Shown piece by piece: positions 18,484 through 27,176 of a stretch of DNA of 64,000 nt. A program made the translations under genes and the position numbers. Below the pieces are notes generated by a model, which saw only the letters and a program-made list of their open reading frames with translations, was not told the DNA's origin and searched no databases. Each line of letters opens with the position of its first letter. The stretch's first letter is position 1. The stretch comes from GCA-2733415 sp049609325 (GTDB lineage Bacteria > Bacteroidota > Bacteroidia > Flavobacteriales > Flavobacteriaceae), in the NCBI GenBank assembly GCA_049609325.1, contig JBMYYK010000001.1, positions 1 to 64,000 of the forward strand, in the 5' to 3' direction.

Positions 18484-19971
18484 ATGCGTCATAATATAGT
18501 TACAACTTTTGTAGTATTACTTGTATCAAGTATTACGATTTATGCTCAAGAAAAATCAGGGAAAATATTAGATCGTGATACCAACTCACCTATTCCATAT
18601 GTGAATATCAAGTTCAATGATCATACCGGTGCTATTAGTAATGAAGAAGGTGATTTTAATCTTGTCTTTAATCAAGATACTAAAGACATTGATTCCATAC
18701 ATTTTTCATCTATGGGATATGCCACTAAAAGCCTTACTATCAATGAAATTAAAGACACTATTTATTTAAATCCGGAAGCTTTAGAACTTTCAAGTGTTTA
18801 TTTAACTGATGAAGAACTATCAGTTGATGACATTATTGATCGTGTAGAAGATAACATTTCAATAAACTATTCTACAGCTTATACAACAAACAGATTCTTT
18901 ATGAGGGAATCGTTTAATCAGTATTACAAAAGATTAAACTTTGGATTTAAGAAATCAAGTATTAAAGAGATTACCAAAAAACTGATTGATAGCATGATGA
19001 GTATCATTCCTCAGCGTACTTCATATCATAATGAAACTTTAGGAGACTTACACAACAAACAATTTTCAGACCAGCATAAGCTTACAATTATTAAAACCTC
19101 AAAGCTGTATAATAAATCACAGGAAGTATCATTTGAATCTTTACAAGATAAGTTCATGCAAGTACTAAATGATAATGTTAAAAAAGACTCCTATTTAAAA
19201 ATTAAATCGGGTTTATTTGGCACAAAAGTTAGTGTAGATTCTATTGTAAACACCTCAGAAAATAGTGACAAAATTCAACATGACTATGAACAAAATAACT
19301 ATTTTTACTCAAGAAAGAGAGCTATAGGGACATTACTTAGTCGTGTGTTTTTTGAAGACGACTCCCCTATTAATGTGATTCGTAAATCAAGTCGATATGA
19401 TTTTAAACTAGAAGACTATACCTATATTGAAGGCAACTTTGCTTACATCATTTCATTTACTCCTGGTAATTTTGCTGATATTAAAGGAAAACTTTATATC
19501 AATACAGAAGACTTTGCCGTTTTAAGAATTGATTATCAGAACTCAGACGCTGTATACAATAAAAAGTTCAATATGTTAGGTGTTAACATCAATCATATTG
19601 GGTATAAAGGTACTATGATTTTTAGCAAAGGGAACCAGCAGAAGTATCGTTTAAAATACATCAGTCATGAAAACACCAACTCGTTTAAGCTTGACAGACC
19701 GTTAACAGTTATTGAAAAAAATAAACACGTTAAAGGACGTAGAAAACAAAATGAGTTGAAACTACAAATGCAATTCAATATTGTTGATAAAAACAAACGT
19801 GAACTAGTCGTGTTTGACTCAAAAACCACTAACAATTCTGCGTTTAAAGCTCTAAAAGAAACTAAAAAAGTAGACGTGAAATACTTTTCAAGTTACAACA
19901 AAGACTTTTGGAAAGGCTATAACATCATTGAACCAAACCATGCTATAAAAGAGTTTACAAACTTAAATTAA
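18484..19971 (+). CDS. Exported protein with carboxypeptidase-like regulatory domain
   Basis: This 495-residue protein has a signal peptide (residues 1-21, ending YAQ). An N-terminal CarboxypepD_reg-like beta-sandwich (about 25-100) follows, with GKILDRDTNSPIPYVNI and NEEGDFNL. The rest is a long region with many beta strands, found in flavobacterial envelope proteins. The N-terminal domain also occurs in SusC-like receptors, but no plug or barrel is seen. Function unknown. It converges on the acyltransferase gene with a 5-bp gap. Confidence 0.75.
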   Translation: MRHNIVTTFVVLLVSSITIYAQEKSGKILDRDTNSPIPYVNIKFNDHTGAISNEEGDFNLVFNQDTKDIDSIHFSSMGYATKSLTINEIKDTIYLNPEALELSSVYLTDEELSVDDIIDRVEDNISINYSTAYTTNRFFMRESFNQYYKRLNFGFKKSSIKEITKKLIDSMMSIIPQRTSYHNETLGDLHNKQFSDQHKLTIIKTSKLYNKSQEVSFESLQDKFMQVLNDNVKKDSYLKIKSGLFGTKVSVDSIVNTSENSDKIQHDYEQNNYFYSRKRAIGTLLSRVFFEDDSPINVIRKSSRYDFKLEDYTYIEGNFAYIISFTPGNFADIKGKLYINTEDFAVLRIDYQNSDAVYNKKFNMLGVNINHIGYKGTMIFSKGNQQKYRLKYISHENTNSFKLDRPLTVIEKNKHVKGRRKQNELKLQMQFNIVDKNKRELVVFDSKTTNNSAFKALKETKKVDVKYFSSYNKDFWKGYNIIEPNHAIKEFTNLN

Positions 19972-19976
19972 AGCTA

Positions 19977-20507
19977 CTAAGAGTATTCCGGTACTTTTCC
20001 TACAACTCCATCAAAAAAACTGTACATGTATTTAAAATCGGCGTCTTTATCGTCGGTTGGATAAAACGGTTTTGAAATTTTATGCTGTTTTTTTCCAAAA
20101 TCAAAAGCGACCATTACAATTGGCACATTTGCTGTTTTTGCGATATAGTAGAAGCCCGTTTTCCATTTATCAACCTTCTTACGTGTCCCTTCTGGAGCAA
20201 TGTTTAACCTAAACTCATCCATTGTATTAAACAACTCAGCATAGGCCTCTACTTTATTTTGGCCTTTAGTTCTGTCAATAGAATACCCGCCTACTTTTTT
20301 CAAATACCAACCTAATGGCCATTTAAACAACTCCTTTTTAGCAACAAAATTTATTGTAGTATTTGTAATTTTCCTTAAAAATAAGCCCATAGGAAAATCT
20401 AACCAATGTGTATGTGGAGCTGCTATAATAACGTATTTTTTAAGATCTTTAGGAAACTCGCCTACAATCTTCCATTTTAAAAGCGTAAAGTATATAAATC
20501 TGTACAT
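19977..20507 (-). CDS. 1-acylglycerol-3-phosphate acyltransferase family protein
   Basis: The 176-residue PlsC-like protein has the acyltransferase motif I as HTHWLD (residues 32-37), the GGYSIDRT block, and motif III EGTR near residue 107. It is shorter than typical PlsC (about 240), as in the small plsC-like enzymes common in Bacteroidota. Acyl acceptor unknown. A -7 box TAGTTTTG is on the minus strand at 20535-20542. Confidence 0.82.
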   Translation of the reverse strand: MYRFIYFTLLKWKIVGEFPKDLKKYVIIAAPHTHWLDFPMGLFLRKITNTTINFVAKKELFKWPLGWYLKKVGGYSIDRTKGQNKVEAYAELFNTMDEFRLNIAPEGTRKKVDKWKTGFYYIAKTANVPIVMVAFDFGKKQHKISKPFYPTDDKDADFKYMYSFFDGVVGKVPEYS

Positions 20508-20534
20508 TGAATAATCTAATTGTTTTATTTGTTA

Positions 20535-20572
20535 CAAAACTACAGCATTTTATAATATAATAGGTATTTTTG
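20535..20572. promoter_or_regulatory. Divergent promoter region
   Basis: The minus strand has TAGTTTTG at 20535-20542 (28 bp before the acyltransferase start at 20507). The plus strand has TATTTTTG at 20565-20572 (19 bp before 20591). Both match TAnnTTTG. Confidence 0.4.
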
Positions 20573-20590
20573 AATTGCTATTAACCACAT

Positions 20591-21253
20591 ATGAATCTCC
20601 TCAAACAACTTATAAGCTACATTTATCCGATTAATGTAAAAACCATTACTTCAGAACGTTCTGGAACACTTGAAGTTACATTAGTTAACGGAAAACTTGT
20701 TATGGATTCTGCAAATGCTAATTACAGCTATGGCAGCTTACAAAAAGTATTAAAAAAAGGTTTATCGTTTATAGGTAAAAATCAATTAGAGGAAATGTCT
20801 TCTATTTTGGTTTTAGGTGTCGCTGGTGGTAGTGTTATTCAAACTATTAGAAATGATTTCAAGCTCGATACGAAAATTACAGCCATTGAAATTGACCCTG
20901 ATGTAATTGCATTGGCAAACACTTATTTTCAGTTAAACAATACCGATAATGTGGAGCTCATTACCGCTGATGCTTTTGAATATATCAAATCAACCACAAC
21001 TACTTACGACTTGATTATTGTTGATATATTTAACGATACTCAAATGCCAGAGGAATTATTTAGAACCGCTTTTTGGAAACACATATGTAAGTTACTGACT
21101 GAAAATGGATTATGCATCTTTAATTCAATCTACACTTCAACTAATGATTTGCATCGAAATTCAGTTTTAAAAACACAATTAACTACGCTATTTAAACAAA
21201 ATGATAGTATTAAAACTAACCAAATTAATGAAGTAATCATAGTTAAAAAATAA
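20591..21253 (+). CDS. Spermidine synthase-like methyltransferase-fold protein
   Basis: This 220-residue protein has a Rossmann methyltransferase fold with VLGVAGGSV (glycine loop), AIEIDPDVIALA and DAFEYI, resembling the catalytic core of spermidine synthases. Classical SpeE is about 280 residues. Here the N-terminal beta domain is reduced, so polyamine synthesis is uncertain. It converges directly on kdsB (adjacent bases). Confidence 0.75.
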   Translation: MNLLKQLISYIYPINVKTITSERSGTLEVTLVNGKLVMDSANANYSYGSLQKVLKKGLSFIGKNQLEEMSSILVLGVAGGSVIQTIRNDFKLDTKITAIEIDPDVIALANTYFQLNNTDNVELITADAFEYIKSTTTTYDLIIVDIFNDTQMPEELFRTAFWKHICKLLTENGLCIFNSIYTSTNDLHRNSVLKTQLTTLFKQNDSIKTNQINEVIIVKK

Positions 21254-21997
21254 CTATTTAGCTTTTGTTACATCTTTAAATTCGGCATTTGCTTTTTCTA
21301 AATCTTCAGGTGTATCAATACCGATAGACACATGAGTAGTTTCCACCATTTTTATAGTTTTATTGTAGGCTAAATAACGTAAGCATTCAATTTTTTCACT
21401 TGCCTCTAAATATTCCATTGGCATTTGCGTGAATTCAAGAATAGCAGATTTCCTAAAGGCATATATCCCTTGATGTTTGTAATATTTAGCTTGAGCTTCG
21501 TCTCTAGGAAATGGTATTGGTGATCTTGAAAAGTATAGTGCAAAATTATTGGTATCTACAATAACCTTTACACTATTGGTATTCATGATCTCTTCTTTAT
21601 CAATAATTTGATGCATTATAGACGCCAAATCAATAGTTTTGGTTGTATCAGTTTTAAAAACTGCTAATAAGTCTGTTAAAGCAGATTTATGCACATTTGG
21701 CTCATCACCTTGTATATTAACAACAATATCGCACTCAATGTGCTCTACAGCCTCTGCTATACGGTCACTACCACACTCATGCTCTGCAATGCTCATGATA
21801 GCTTTTCCGCCGTTTGCTTCAATTTCCTTGAATATAACCTCTGAATCTGTAACCACATAAACATCATCAAATAACCCTGTAGCTACTGCATTTTCATAAG
21901 TTCTTACAATCACTGGTTTACCTGCAAGGTTTTGCATTAATTTTCCTGGAAATCTCGACGCTTGATAGCGTGCTGGAATCATTGCTATTATTTTCAT
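21254..21997 (-). CDS. kdsB: 3-deoxy-manno-octulosonate cytidylyltransferase
   Basis: The 247-residue enzyme is full length, with MIPARYQASRFPGK at the start, VVNIQGDEP near residue 95, SRSPIPFPRD and the C-terminal IGIDTPEDL. It makes CMP-Kdo for lipopolysaccharide. It is the last gene of an operon that starts with the RecD-like helicase at 24944 (gaps of 23, 2, 2 and 22 bp). Confidence 0.95.
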   Translation of the reverse strand: MKIIAMIPARYQASRFPGKLMQNLAGKPVIVRTYENAVATGLFDDVYVVTDSEVIFKEIEANGGKAIMSIAEHECGSDRIAEAVEHIECDIVVNIQGDEPNVHKSALTDLLAVFKTDTTKTIDLASIMHQIIDKEEIMNTNSVKVIVDTNNFALYFSRSPIPFPRDEAQAKYYKHQGIYAFRKSAILEFTQMPMEYLEASEKIECLRYLAYNKTIKMVETTHVSIGIDTPEDLEKANAEFKDVTKAK

Positions 21998-22019
21998 GTA
22001 TTATTGTTCTAACAATTAC

Positions 22020-22301
22020 TTAAATTCTTACAAATAGATATTGGTTATACCACATGGCTAAAAATGATATTAATAACAGTATTAACGTGGTATATCTGTA
22101 TTCCTTACTAAATAAGACTTTTCGCTGTGAAATTAAAACATATATTGACATTATAAAGCCTAATACGGAAATAAAAATAACACTATACTGAAGTGTAGCT
22201 GTAAATTTCTCTAAAGCATCATAATACACAAAAAAATATGTGGCGAATATGGTTAACGCTGTCATACCACAGCATATGGCATAAAATTTATTAAAGTTCA
22301 T
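22020..22301 (-). CDS. Small membrane protein of unknown function
   Basis: This 93-residue protein has three hydrophobic segments (about 7-27, 37-57 and 70-90) and no motif I recognise. It sits between kdsB and a YdeI-like gene, 2 bp from the latter, in the same operon. Confidence 0.6.
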   Translation of the reverse strand: MNFNKFYAICCGMTALTIFATYFFVYYDALEKFTATLQYSVIFISVLGFIMSIYVLISQRKVLFSKEYRYTTLILLLISFLAMWYNQYLFVRI

Positions 22302-22303
22302 TA

Positions 22304-22900
22304 TTAACAGTTCTTATATTTATCATACAAACCTTTCCCTTCCATTACTAATGGAATAATTTTTTCTAAACGTTTTTGTTGAGTAGCCTCACGTTTTGCT
22401 TCCGTAATATACCCAGCATATTCACGTTGTTTGCCTGGTGTTAATTTGTTAAACGCTAACTTAAGTTTGGTGTTTTTATCAAATTTATTCAATAACAATT
22501 CAGGCAGAATTACAGTTGTCTTACGTTCAATTTTCACTTCTTTACCTAATTTCTGATTTTCTATTGCTTCAAGAATATATGATTCTAGTAACACAATATC
22601 CTCAATGGTATTAGATTCGAATCGCCATTGTCGTAATGCTTTTGTTTTACCTTCCTGTGCATTAATCAGCTTGTTGGCTTTATCTTCTAAAAACACACCT
22701 TGAAAAAACCACAAACTTGCATGGTTCTTAAAACCACCTAAACCAATAACATTTTTACCTTTATAGGAATACACGGGGCTACTCCATTTTACAGACTCTT
22801 CTAATTCTGTTTTTAGCAATACAGATCTGAGTGCATTCAGTAATTCACTCCAATTAGGATGGTTCTCTATGTATTCTTCTACAGATGATATTTTGCCCAT
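22304..22900 (-). CDS. YdeI/OmdA-like protein (DUF1801 plus OmdA)
   Basis: The 198-residue protein has an N-terminal DUF1801 (YdhG-like) domain (WSELLNALRSVLLKT, VKWSSPVYSYKG). A C-terminal bacteriocin-protection OmdA-type helical segment follows, with FNKLTPGKQREYAGYI. The biochemical function is unknown. Spaced 2 bp from both neighbours, it is clearly in the helicase-kdsB operon. Confidence 0.82.
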   Translation of the reverse strand: MGKISSVEEYIENHPNWSELLNALRSVLLKTELEESVKWSSPVYSYKGKNVIGLGGFKNHASLWFFQGVFLEDKANKLINAQEGKTKALRQWRFESNTIEDIVLLESYILEAIENQKLGKEVKIERKTTVILPELLLNKFDKNTKLKLAFNKLTPGKQREYAGYITEAKREATQQKRLEKIIPLVMEGKGLYDKYKNC

Positions 22901-22902
22901 AT

Positions 22903-23490
22903 TTACTTTGTATGATTAAATTTTGACCGTAATTTTTTAAACATTACATACACACCTATCAATAGTAACACTACAATTACAATTGCTAATAATGGTAAAA
23001 AAATAGCCGTTAACGACAACGCTGTAGCAGTACCTGTTTCAACTGTTGAAATAACCGGATTTGCTACGCCTGCTGTTGTAGCTGTTGACGCTGTTCGAGT
23101 AGTAGCAGAACTTCCTTTTATGGCTGTGGCTGTTCCTCCCCCAGCAATTATTGCTAAAGACCAAGTAACTACAGGATCTAAATTTGCAGCTGTACTTACT
23201 ACTACAGCTGTACCAGCAATTGCCGCTAAGGGTACGGCTATAGTATCTAGTAAATTATCAAATACAGGAATGTAATACGCTACTATTTCTAATAACGTAG
23301 CGAGACCAAATATTATCAATGCCGATATACTCCCCGCCCATTGCCAACTCTCATTAAGTGGTATTATATTAAAATAAGCCGATATACTCAATATAAGCAA
23401 AGGTAAAAACACCCTAAAACCTACTGAAGCTGCTAAACCTATACCTAAAAAAACACTTATTAAAGTTTCTGATAATTCTAACATAATCAC
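22903..23490 (-). CDS. DUF4126 membrane protein
   Basis: This 195-residue protein has five or six hydrophobic segments rich in Ala/Gly/Thr. It carries the DUF4126 pattern SVGFRVFLPLL near the start, GGGTATAIKGSSATTR in the middle and a basic C-terminus. Transport or structural role unknown. It lies 23 bp after the helicase gene. Confidence 0.8.
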   Translation of the reverse strand: MIMLELSETLISVFLGIGLAASVGFRVFLPLLILSISAYFNIIPLNESWQWAGSISALIIFGLATLLEIVAYYIPVFDNLLDTIAVPLAAIAGTAVVVSTAANLDPVVTWSLAIIAGGGTATAIKGSSATTRTASTATTAGVANPVISTVETGTATALSLTAIFLPLLAIVIVVLLLIGVYVMFKKLRSKFNHTK

Positions 23491-23513
23491 AATAGTTTAT
23501 TAAATATAAGTAA

Positions 23514-24944
23514 TTAATACTCTTCTGTGAAAAAATCATTTCCAAAACCAATTAAATATAGTTTTTGTTCAGCACGAGTTACGGCTGTATACAACCATCT
23601 TAAATAGTCTTTAGACACGCCATTGGGCAAATAGGGTTGTTCAACAAATACTGTTTTCCACTGCCCTCCCTGAGATTTATGACACGTAATGGCATAGGAA
23701 AATTTCACTTGAAGCGCATTGAAATACTTGTTCTGTTTGGTTTTCATGAACTTTTTATACTTAGACGTTTCATTTGCGTAATCTTTTTGAACTTCCTGAT
23801 ACAACCGATTACTGTCATCATAGGATAAGGCTGGTGTTTCTGCTGATATGGTATCTAACAACAAAACCGTTTCAAATGGTTTCATATTGGGGTAATCAAC
23901 CATTCTCACTTTAACCTCCGCAAAACGAAAGCCATACAATTCTTTAAACGTAAAAATTTCTAACACTTCAATGATATCACCATTAGCAATAAAACCGGCT
24001 TCACTACTCTCTTTAATCCAAAAATAATTGTTCTTCACCACCATTAGATAATCCCCAGCATTTAAATCGTTTTCTTGGTATAAAATCCTACTTCTAATTT
24101 GCTGATTATAAATATTTGCACGTTTATTTGAACGCACAATTATTGCGGTATCTTCTTTACCGTCTGATGAATAAGCAGTGTCAATAGCATTTTGAATGTC
24201 ATAACCATCTTGCAAACGAACAATATCTGCAAAAGATCCTAAATCAAATTTAAAGTCATCAAAATAATTAGCTGCTAATTGCTCTCTTAATAACGTAGCG
24301 TTGCTTAAAATACCTGAACCTTCTGCTTGACGTACAACTTCATCGAGCTCAATATGGTCAATATTTTTATTGTAATTCAACGCCAATTTGTTTTCATCTA
24401 ATGCAGGACTCACATCTAATTTCACAGGGGGTAACTGTGCAGTATCACCAATAAATATCAATTTACAGTGATGACCTGCATACACATATTGCAGCAAATC
24501 ATCTAATAATGAACCATTGTCAAAAAGCTTAGAGTCTGCATTAATATCTGAAATCATTGAAGCTTCATCAACAATAAAAATACAGTTTTTATGTTTGTTA
24601 GGCTGCAAAACAAAACTGACTCCTCCGCCATTTTGCTTCTTTGGAAAATAGATTTTTTTATGAATGGTTAAGGCCTCTCGTTTGGCGTATTTAGAAATTA
24701 CTTTAGCCGCTCTACCCGTTGGCGCTAATAATACGGCGCTTTTACGCGCATGCCATAAATTATTAACCAAGGTACTAATTAATGTTGTTTTTCCTGTACC
24801 CGCATAGCCCTTTAGCACAAATAACTTATCTGCATCTTGATCAAAAATAAACGACGATAATCGTTGTAAAACAACATCTTGTTTTAGTGTAAGATCAAAT
24901 GGAAATTTGTCAATTAATAAGTTATGAAATTCTGTTGTGGTCAT
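23514..24944 (-). CDS. RecD-like ATP-dependent DNA helicase (SF1)
   Basis: The 476-residue protein is a superfamily 1 helicase. It has Walker A GYAGTGKTT (about residues 45-53), the DEAS Walker B box IFIVDEASMI, motif III FIGDTAQLPPV, and the C-terminal UvrD_C_2 block AITCHKSQGGQW with YTAVTRAEQKL. It lacks the long N-terminal region of RecD2 and no recB/recC is near, so a standalone repair helicase is most likely. It heads the operon ending in kdsB and has a full -7 box (24974-24981). Confidence 0.88.
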   Translation of the reverse strand: MTTTEFHNLLIDKFPFDLTLKQDVVLQRLSSFIFDQDADKLFVLKGYAGTGKTTLISTLVNNLWHARKSAVLLAPTGRAAKVISKYAKREALTIHKKIYFPKKQNGGGVSFVLQPNKHKNCIFIVDEASMISDINADSKLFDNGSLLDDLLQYVYAGHHCKLIFIGDTAQLPPVKLDVSPALDENKLALNYNKNIDHIELDEVVRQAEGSGILSNATLLREQLAANYFDDFKFDLGSFADIVRLQDGYDIQNAIDTAYSSDGKEDTAIIVRSNKRANIYNQQIRSRILYQENDLNAGDYLMVVKNNYFWIKESSEAGFIANGDIIEVLEIFTFKELYGFRFAEVKVRMVDYPNMKPFETVLLLDTISAETPALSYDDSNRLYQEVQKDYANETSKYKKFMKTKQNKYFNALQVKFSYAITCHKSQGGQWKTVFVEQPYLPNGVSKDYLRWLYTAVTRAEQKLYLIGFGNDFFTEEY

Positions 24945-24973
24945 TGAAATATGATGGTAATAAAAATGAATTT

Positions 24974-25034
24974 CAAAGATAGATAGTATTTTTTCTTTTA
25001 TTACTTTACTGAATGAAAAAAAAATGTAAATTTG
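24974..25034. promoter_or_regulatory. Divergent promoters of the helicase operon and the 25065 gene
   Basis: The minus strand reads TATCTTTG at 24974-24981, 30 bp before the helicase start. The plus strand reads TAAATTTG at 25027-25034, 31 bp before 25065. Both are full TAnnTTTG matches. Confidence 0.45.
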
Positions 25035-25064
25035 CGTACAACCATTAATTAAACCTTATAAATA

Positions 25065-25793
25065 ATGATAACAATACTTTTAATTGTTTTAACTTTAGTA
25101 GCTGTTTTTGTAATAGTGAAGTTGATTGATAAATTTGTGCCACAAAGTAAAAAATGGATATTCACTATTTTATTTTGGGTATTAGCTATAGTTATAGGTA
25201 AAGCACTTTACGACTCAATAATGGAGCCTATCAAGTTTAAAAAAACAAAAGAAATGCGTTATGCTGAGGTTATTGAAAGTTTAAGAGACATTAGAGACGC
25301 CGAGATTGCTCATAAAACTGTAACAGGAACTTATAGTGGTGATTGGAATGCACTTGTAAAGTTTATTGATACGGCACACTACACATTAACACAACGTAGA
25401 GATTCTACTATTATTGATGTTGAATTGACAAAACAGTTTGGTGGTGTAGAAATGACTAAAGACATCGTTATCATTGATACTATCGGAACAGCTTCAGTTA
25501 AAGATTCAATCTTTAAAAACTCAACACGTTACAAAACTATGATGAATGTTCCTGGAACAGATGCTAAGTTTGATTTAAAAGCAGGTATGATTGAAAAAGG
25601 AAATTCTAAATTACCAGTGTTTGAAGCTAAAATTGCTAAAAAAGTAATCCTTGCTGGTGAGCCAGCGTATTTGATTGCTGAAGAAGAAGAAACTGTTGCC
25701 GTAGATGGTGTTAACGGAGCTGACTTGAGCGTAGGTTCAATGACAGAAATTAGCACAAATGGTAACTGGCCAAGAAAATATGACGAAAACTAA
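25065..25793 (+). CDS. Membrane-anchored protein of unknown function
   Basis: This 242-residue protein has two N-terminal membrane helices (about 2-19 and 33-50). A soluble domain of alternating charged and beta-prone segments follows, with KTKEMRYAEVIESLRDIRDAE at its start. I recognise no catalytic motif. It overlaps the DUF3822 gene by 14 bp and is probably co-transcribed with it and rsmD. Confidence 0.7.
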   Translation: MITILLIVLTLVAVFVIVKLIDKFVPQSKKWIFTILFWVLAIVIGKALYDSIMEPIKFKKTKEMRYAEVIESLRDIRDAEIAHKTVTGTYSGDWNALVKFIDTAHYTLTQRRDSTIIDVELTKQFGGVEMTKDIVIIDTIGTASVKDSIFKNSTRYKTMMNVPGTDAKFDLKAGMIEKGNSKLPVFEAKIAKKVILAGEPAYLIAEEEETVAVDGVNGADLSVGSMTEISTNGNWPRKYDEN

Positions 25794-26604
25794 TCGTATA
25801 AACATATTATCACATAAAGTATTGTCCGTTCAAGCTAGCTTGAATGGACTTTCTTTTTGTATACTAGATACTATTGAGAACAATATTCTTCTACTACACG
25901 AAGAACACTTTGAAACTCAAAAAAATCCTATTGAATTAGAACATCTCATTCAACAGAAATTTGCTACTACTCCACTGCTTCAAGAAGAGTTTAAAAAAGT
26001 TAGTGTCATTCATCACAATAACATCAGTACAATAGTTCCCAAAGCATTGTACAGCGAAACTAACCTGATTGATTATTTAAAATTTAACAATAAAATATTT
26101 GAGTCAGATTTTATTGCTACAGATGAAATTAGTAATCAAAATATCATGTCTGTCTATGTCCCTTTTGTAAACATAAACAACTATTTTTTTGACCAATTTG
26201 GCAGTTTCGAATACTTTCACTCATCTACAGTGCTACTTGAAAATTTGTTGCAACAGGCTACAATGACAGCTTCAAAATTATTTTGCAATATTCATAGCAA
26301 CTCTTTTGAATTGGTGTATATCAAAAATGGCCAACTACATTTCTACAATTCATTTGAGTATACTACTGCTGAAGATTTTATATACTATACCCTTTTTACC
26401 ATAGAACAGTTACAACTTAACACAGAAACGGTTGACTTTGTTTTTTTAGGTGATATTGGTTTAGATGATGATTTATACAGCATGGCATATCAATACATCA
26501 GACACATTTCTTTTGGAAGCAGACACACCCAATTTGAAGTTAGAGACCCTGAGCAAAAACCTAAATATGGCTATAATCACTTTTGCCTATTAAATTCATT
26601 ATAA
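25780..26604 (+). CDS. DUF3822 family protein
   Basis: The 274-residue protein has the two-lobed pattern of DUF3822 proteins, which resemble actin-like ATPase folds and in Bacteroidota are usually encoded next to rsmD, as here. I chose the ATG at 25780 (MTKTNRINIL), which overlaps the upstream stop by 14 bp; the start at 25759 would overlap by 35. Function unknown. rsmD begins on the next base after its stop. Confidence 0.8.
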   Translation: MTKTNRINILSHKVLSVQASLNGLSFCILDTIENNILLLHEEHFETQKNPIELEHLIQQKFATTPLLQEEFKKVSVIHHNNISTIVPKALYSETNLIDYLKFNNKIFESDFIATDEISNQNIMSVYVPFVNINNYFFDQFGSFEYFHSSTVLLENLLQQATMTASKLFCNIHSNSFELVYIKNGQLHFYNSFEYTTAEDFIYYTLFTIEQLQLNTETVDFVFLGDIGLDDDLYSMAYQYIRHISFGSRHTQFEVRDPEQKPKYGYNHFCLLNSL

Positions 26605-27168
26605 ATGAGAATCATTTCAGGAAAATATAAAGGCAGACGCATTACAGCGCCTAAAAAGTTACCTGTACGCCCAACTACAGATTTAGCAAAAGAATCCTTA
26701 TTTAACATCTTAAATAATCATTTCTACTTAGATGATGTTGTGTTATTAGATTTATTTTCTGGTACCGGTAATATCAGTTATGAATTTGCCTCAAGAGGTT
26801 GTGAAACCATCACTTCTGTAGACGCTGATTATGGCTGTACAGCCTTTATAAAAAAAACCGCCAAAGAATTCGACTTTAATATTAGCGTTATTAAAAGTGA
26901 TGTCTTTAAGTTTTTAGAAAAAATAAAAATTAATGCAACAATCATTTTTGCTGACCCACCATATGATTTTAGTGATGATAAATTCGCAAAAATTCCTGAA
27001 CTGGTGTTTAAAAACAATCTTCTAGCTCCAGATGGTTATCTAATTATTGAACATTCTAGTTACACCAATCTATCGCATATCCCTCATTTTAGTTATGCTA
27101 AAAAATATGGCGGTTGTGTGTTTAGTTTTTTTGAACACCCAAAACCAGATACTACAGAAGAAGAATAA
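26605..27168 (+). CDS. rsmD: 16S rRNA (guanine(966)-N(2))-methyltransferase
   Basis: This 187-residue enzyme has MRIISGKYKGRRI at the start, the SAM-binding LDLFSGTGNISYE and the N6/N2-methylase motif ADPPYDF near residue 116. It methylates G966 of 16S rRNA. It follows DUF3822 without a gap and converges on a decarboxylase gene with 8 bp between them. Confidence 0.93.
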   Translation: MRIISGKYKGRRITAPKKLPVRPTTDLAKESLFNILNNHFYLDDVVLLDLFSGTGNISYEFASRGCETITSVDADYGCTAFIKKTAKEFDFNISVIKSDVFKFLEKIKINATIIFADPPYDFSDDKFAKIPELVFKNNLLAPDGYLIIEHSSYTNLSHIPHFSYAKKYGGCVFSFFEHPKPDTTEEE

Positions 27169-27176
27169 CTAATAAA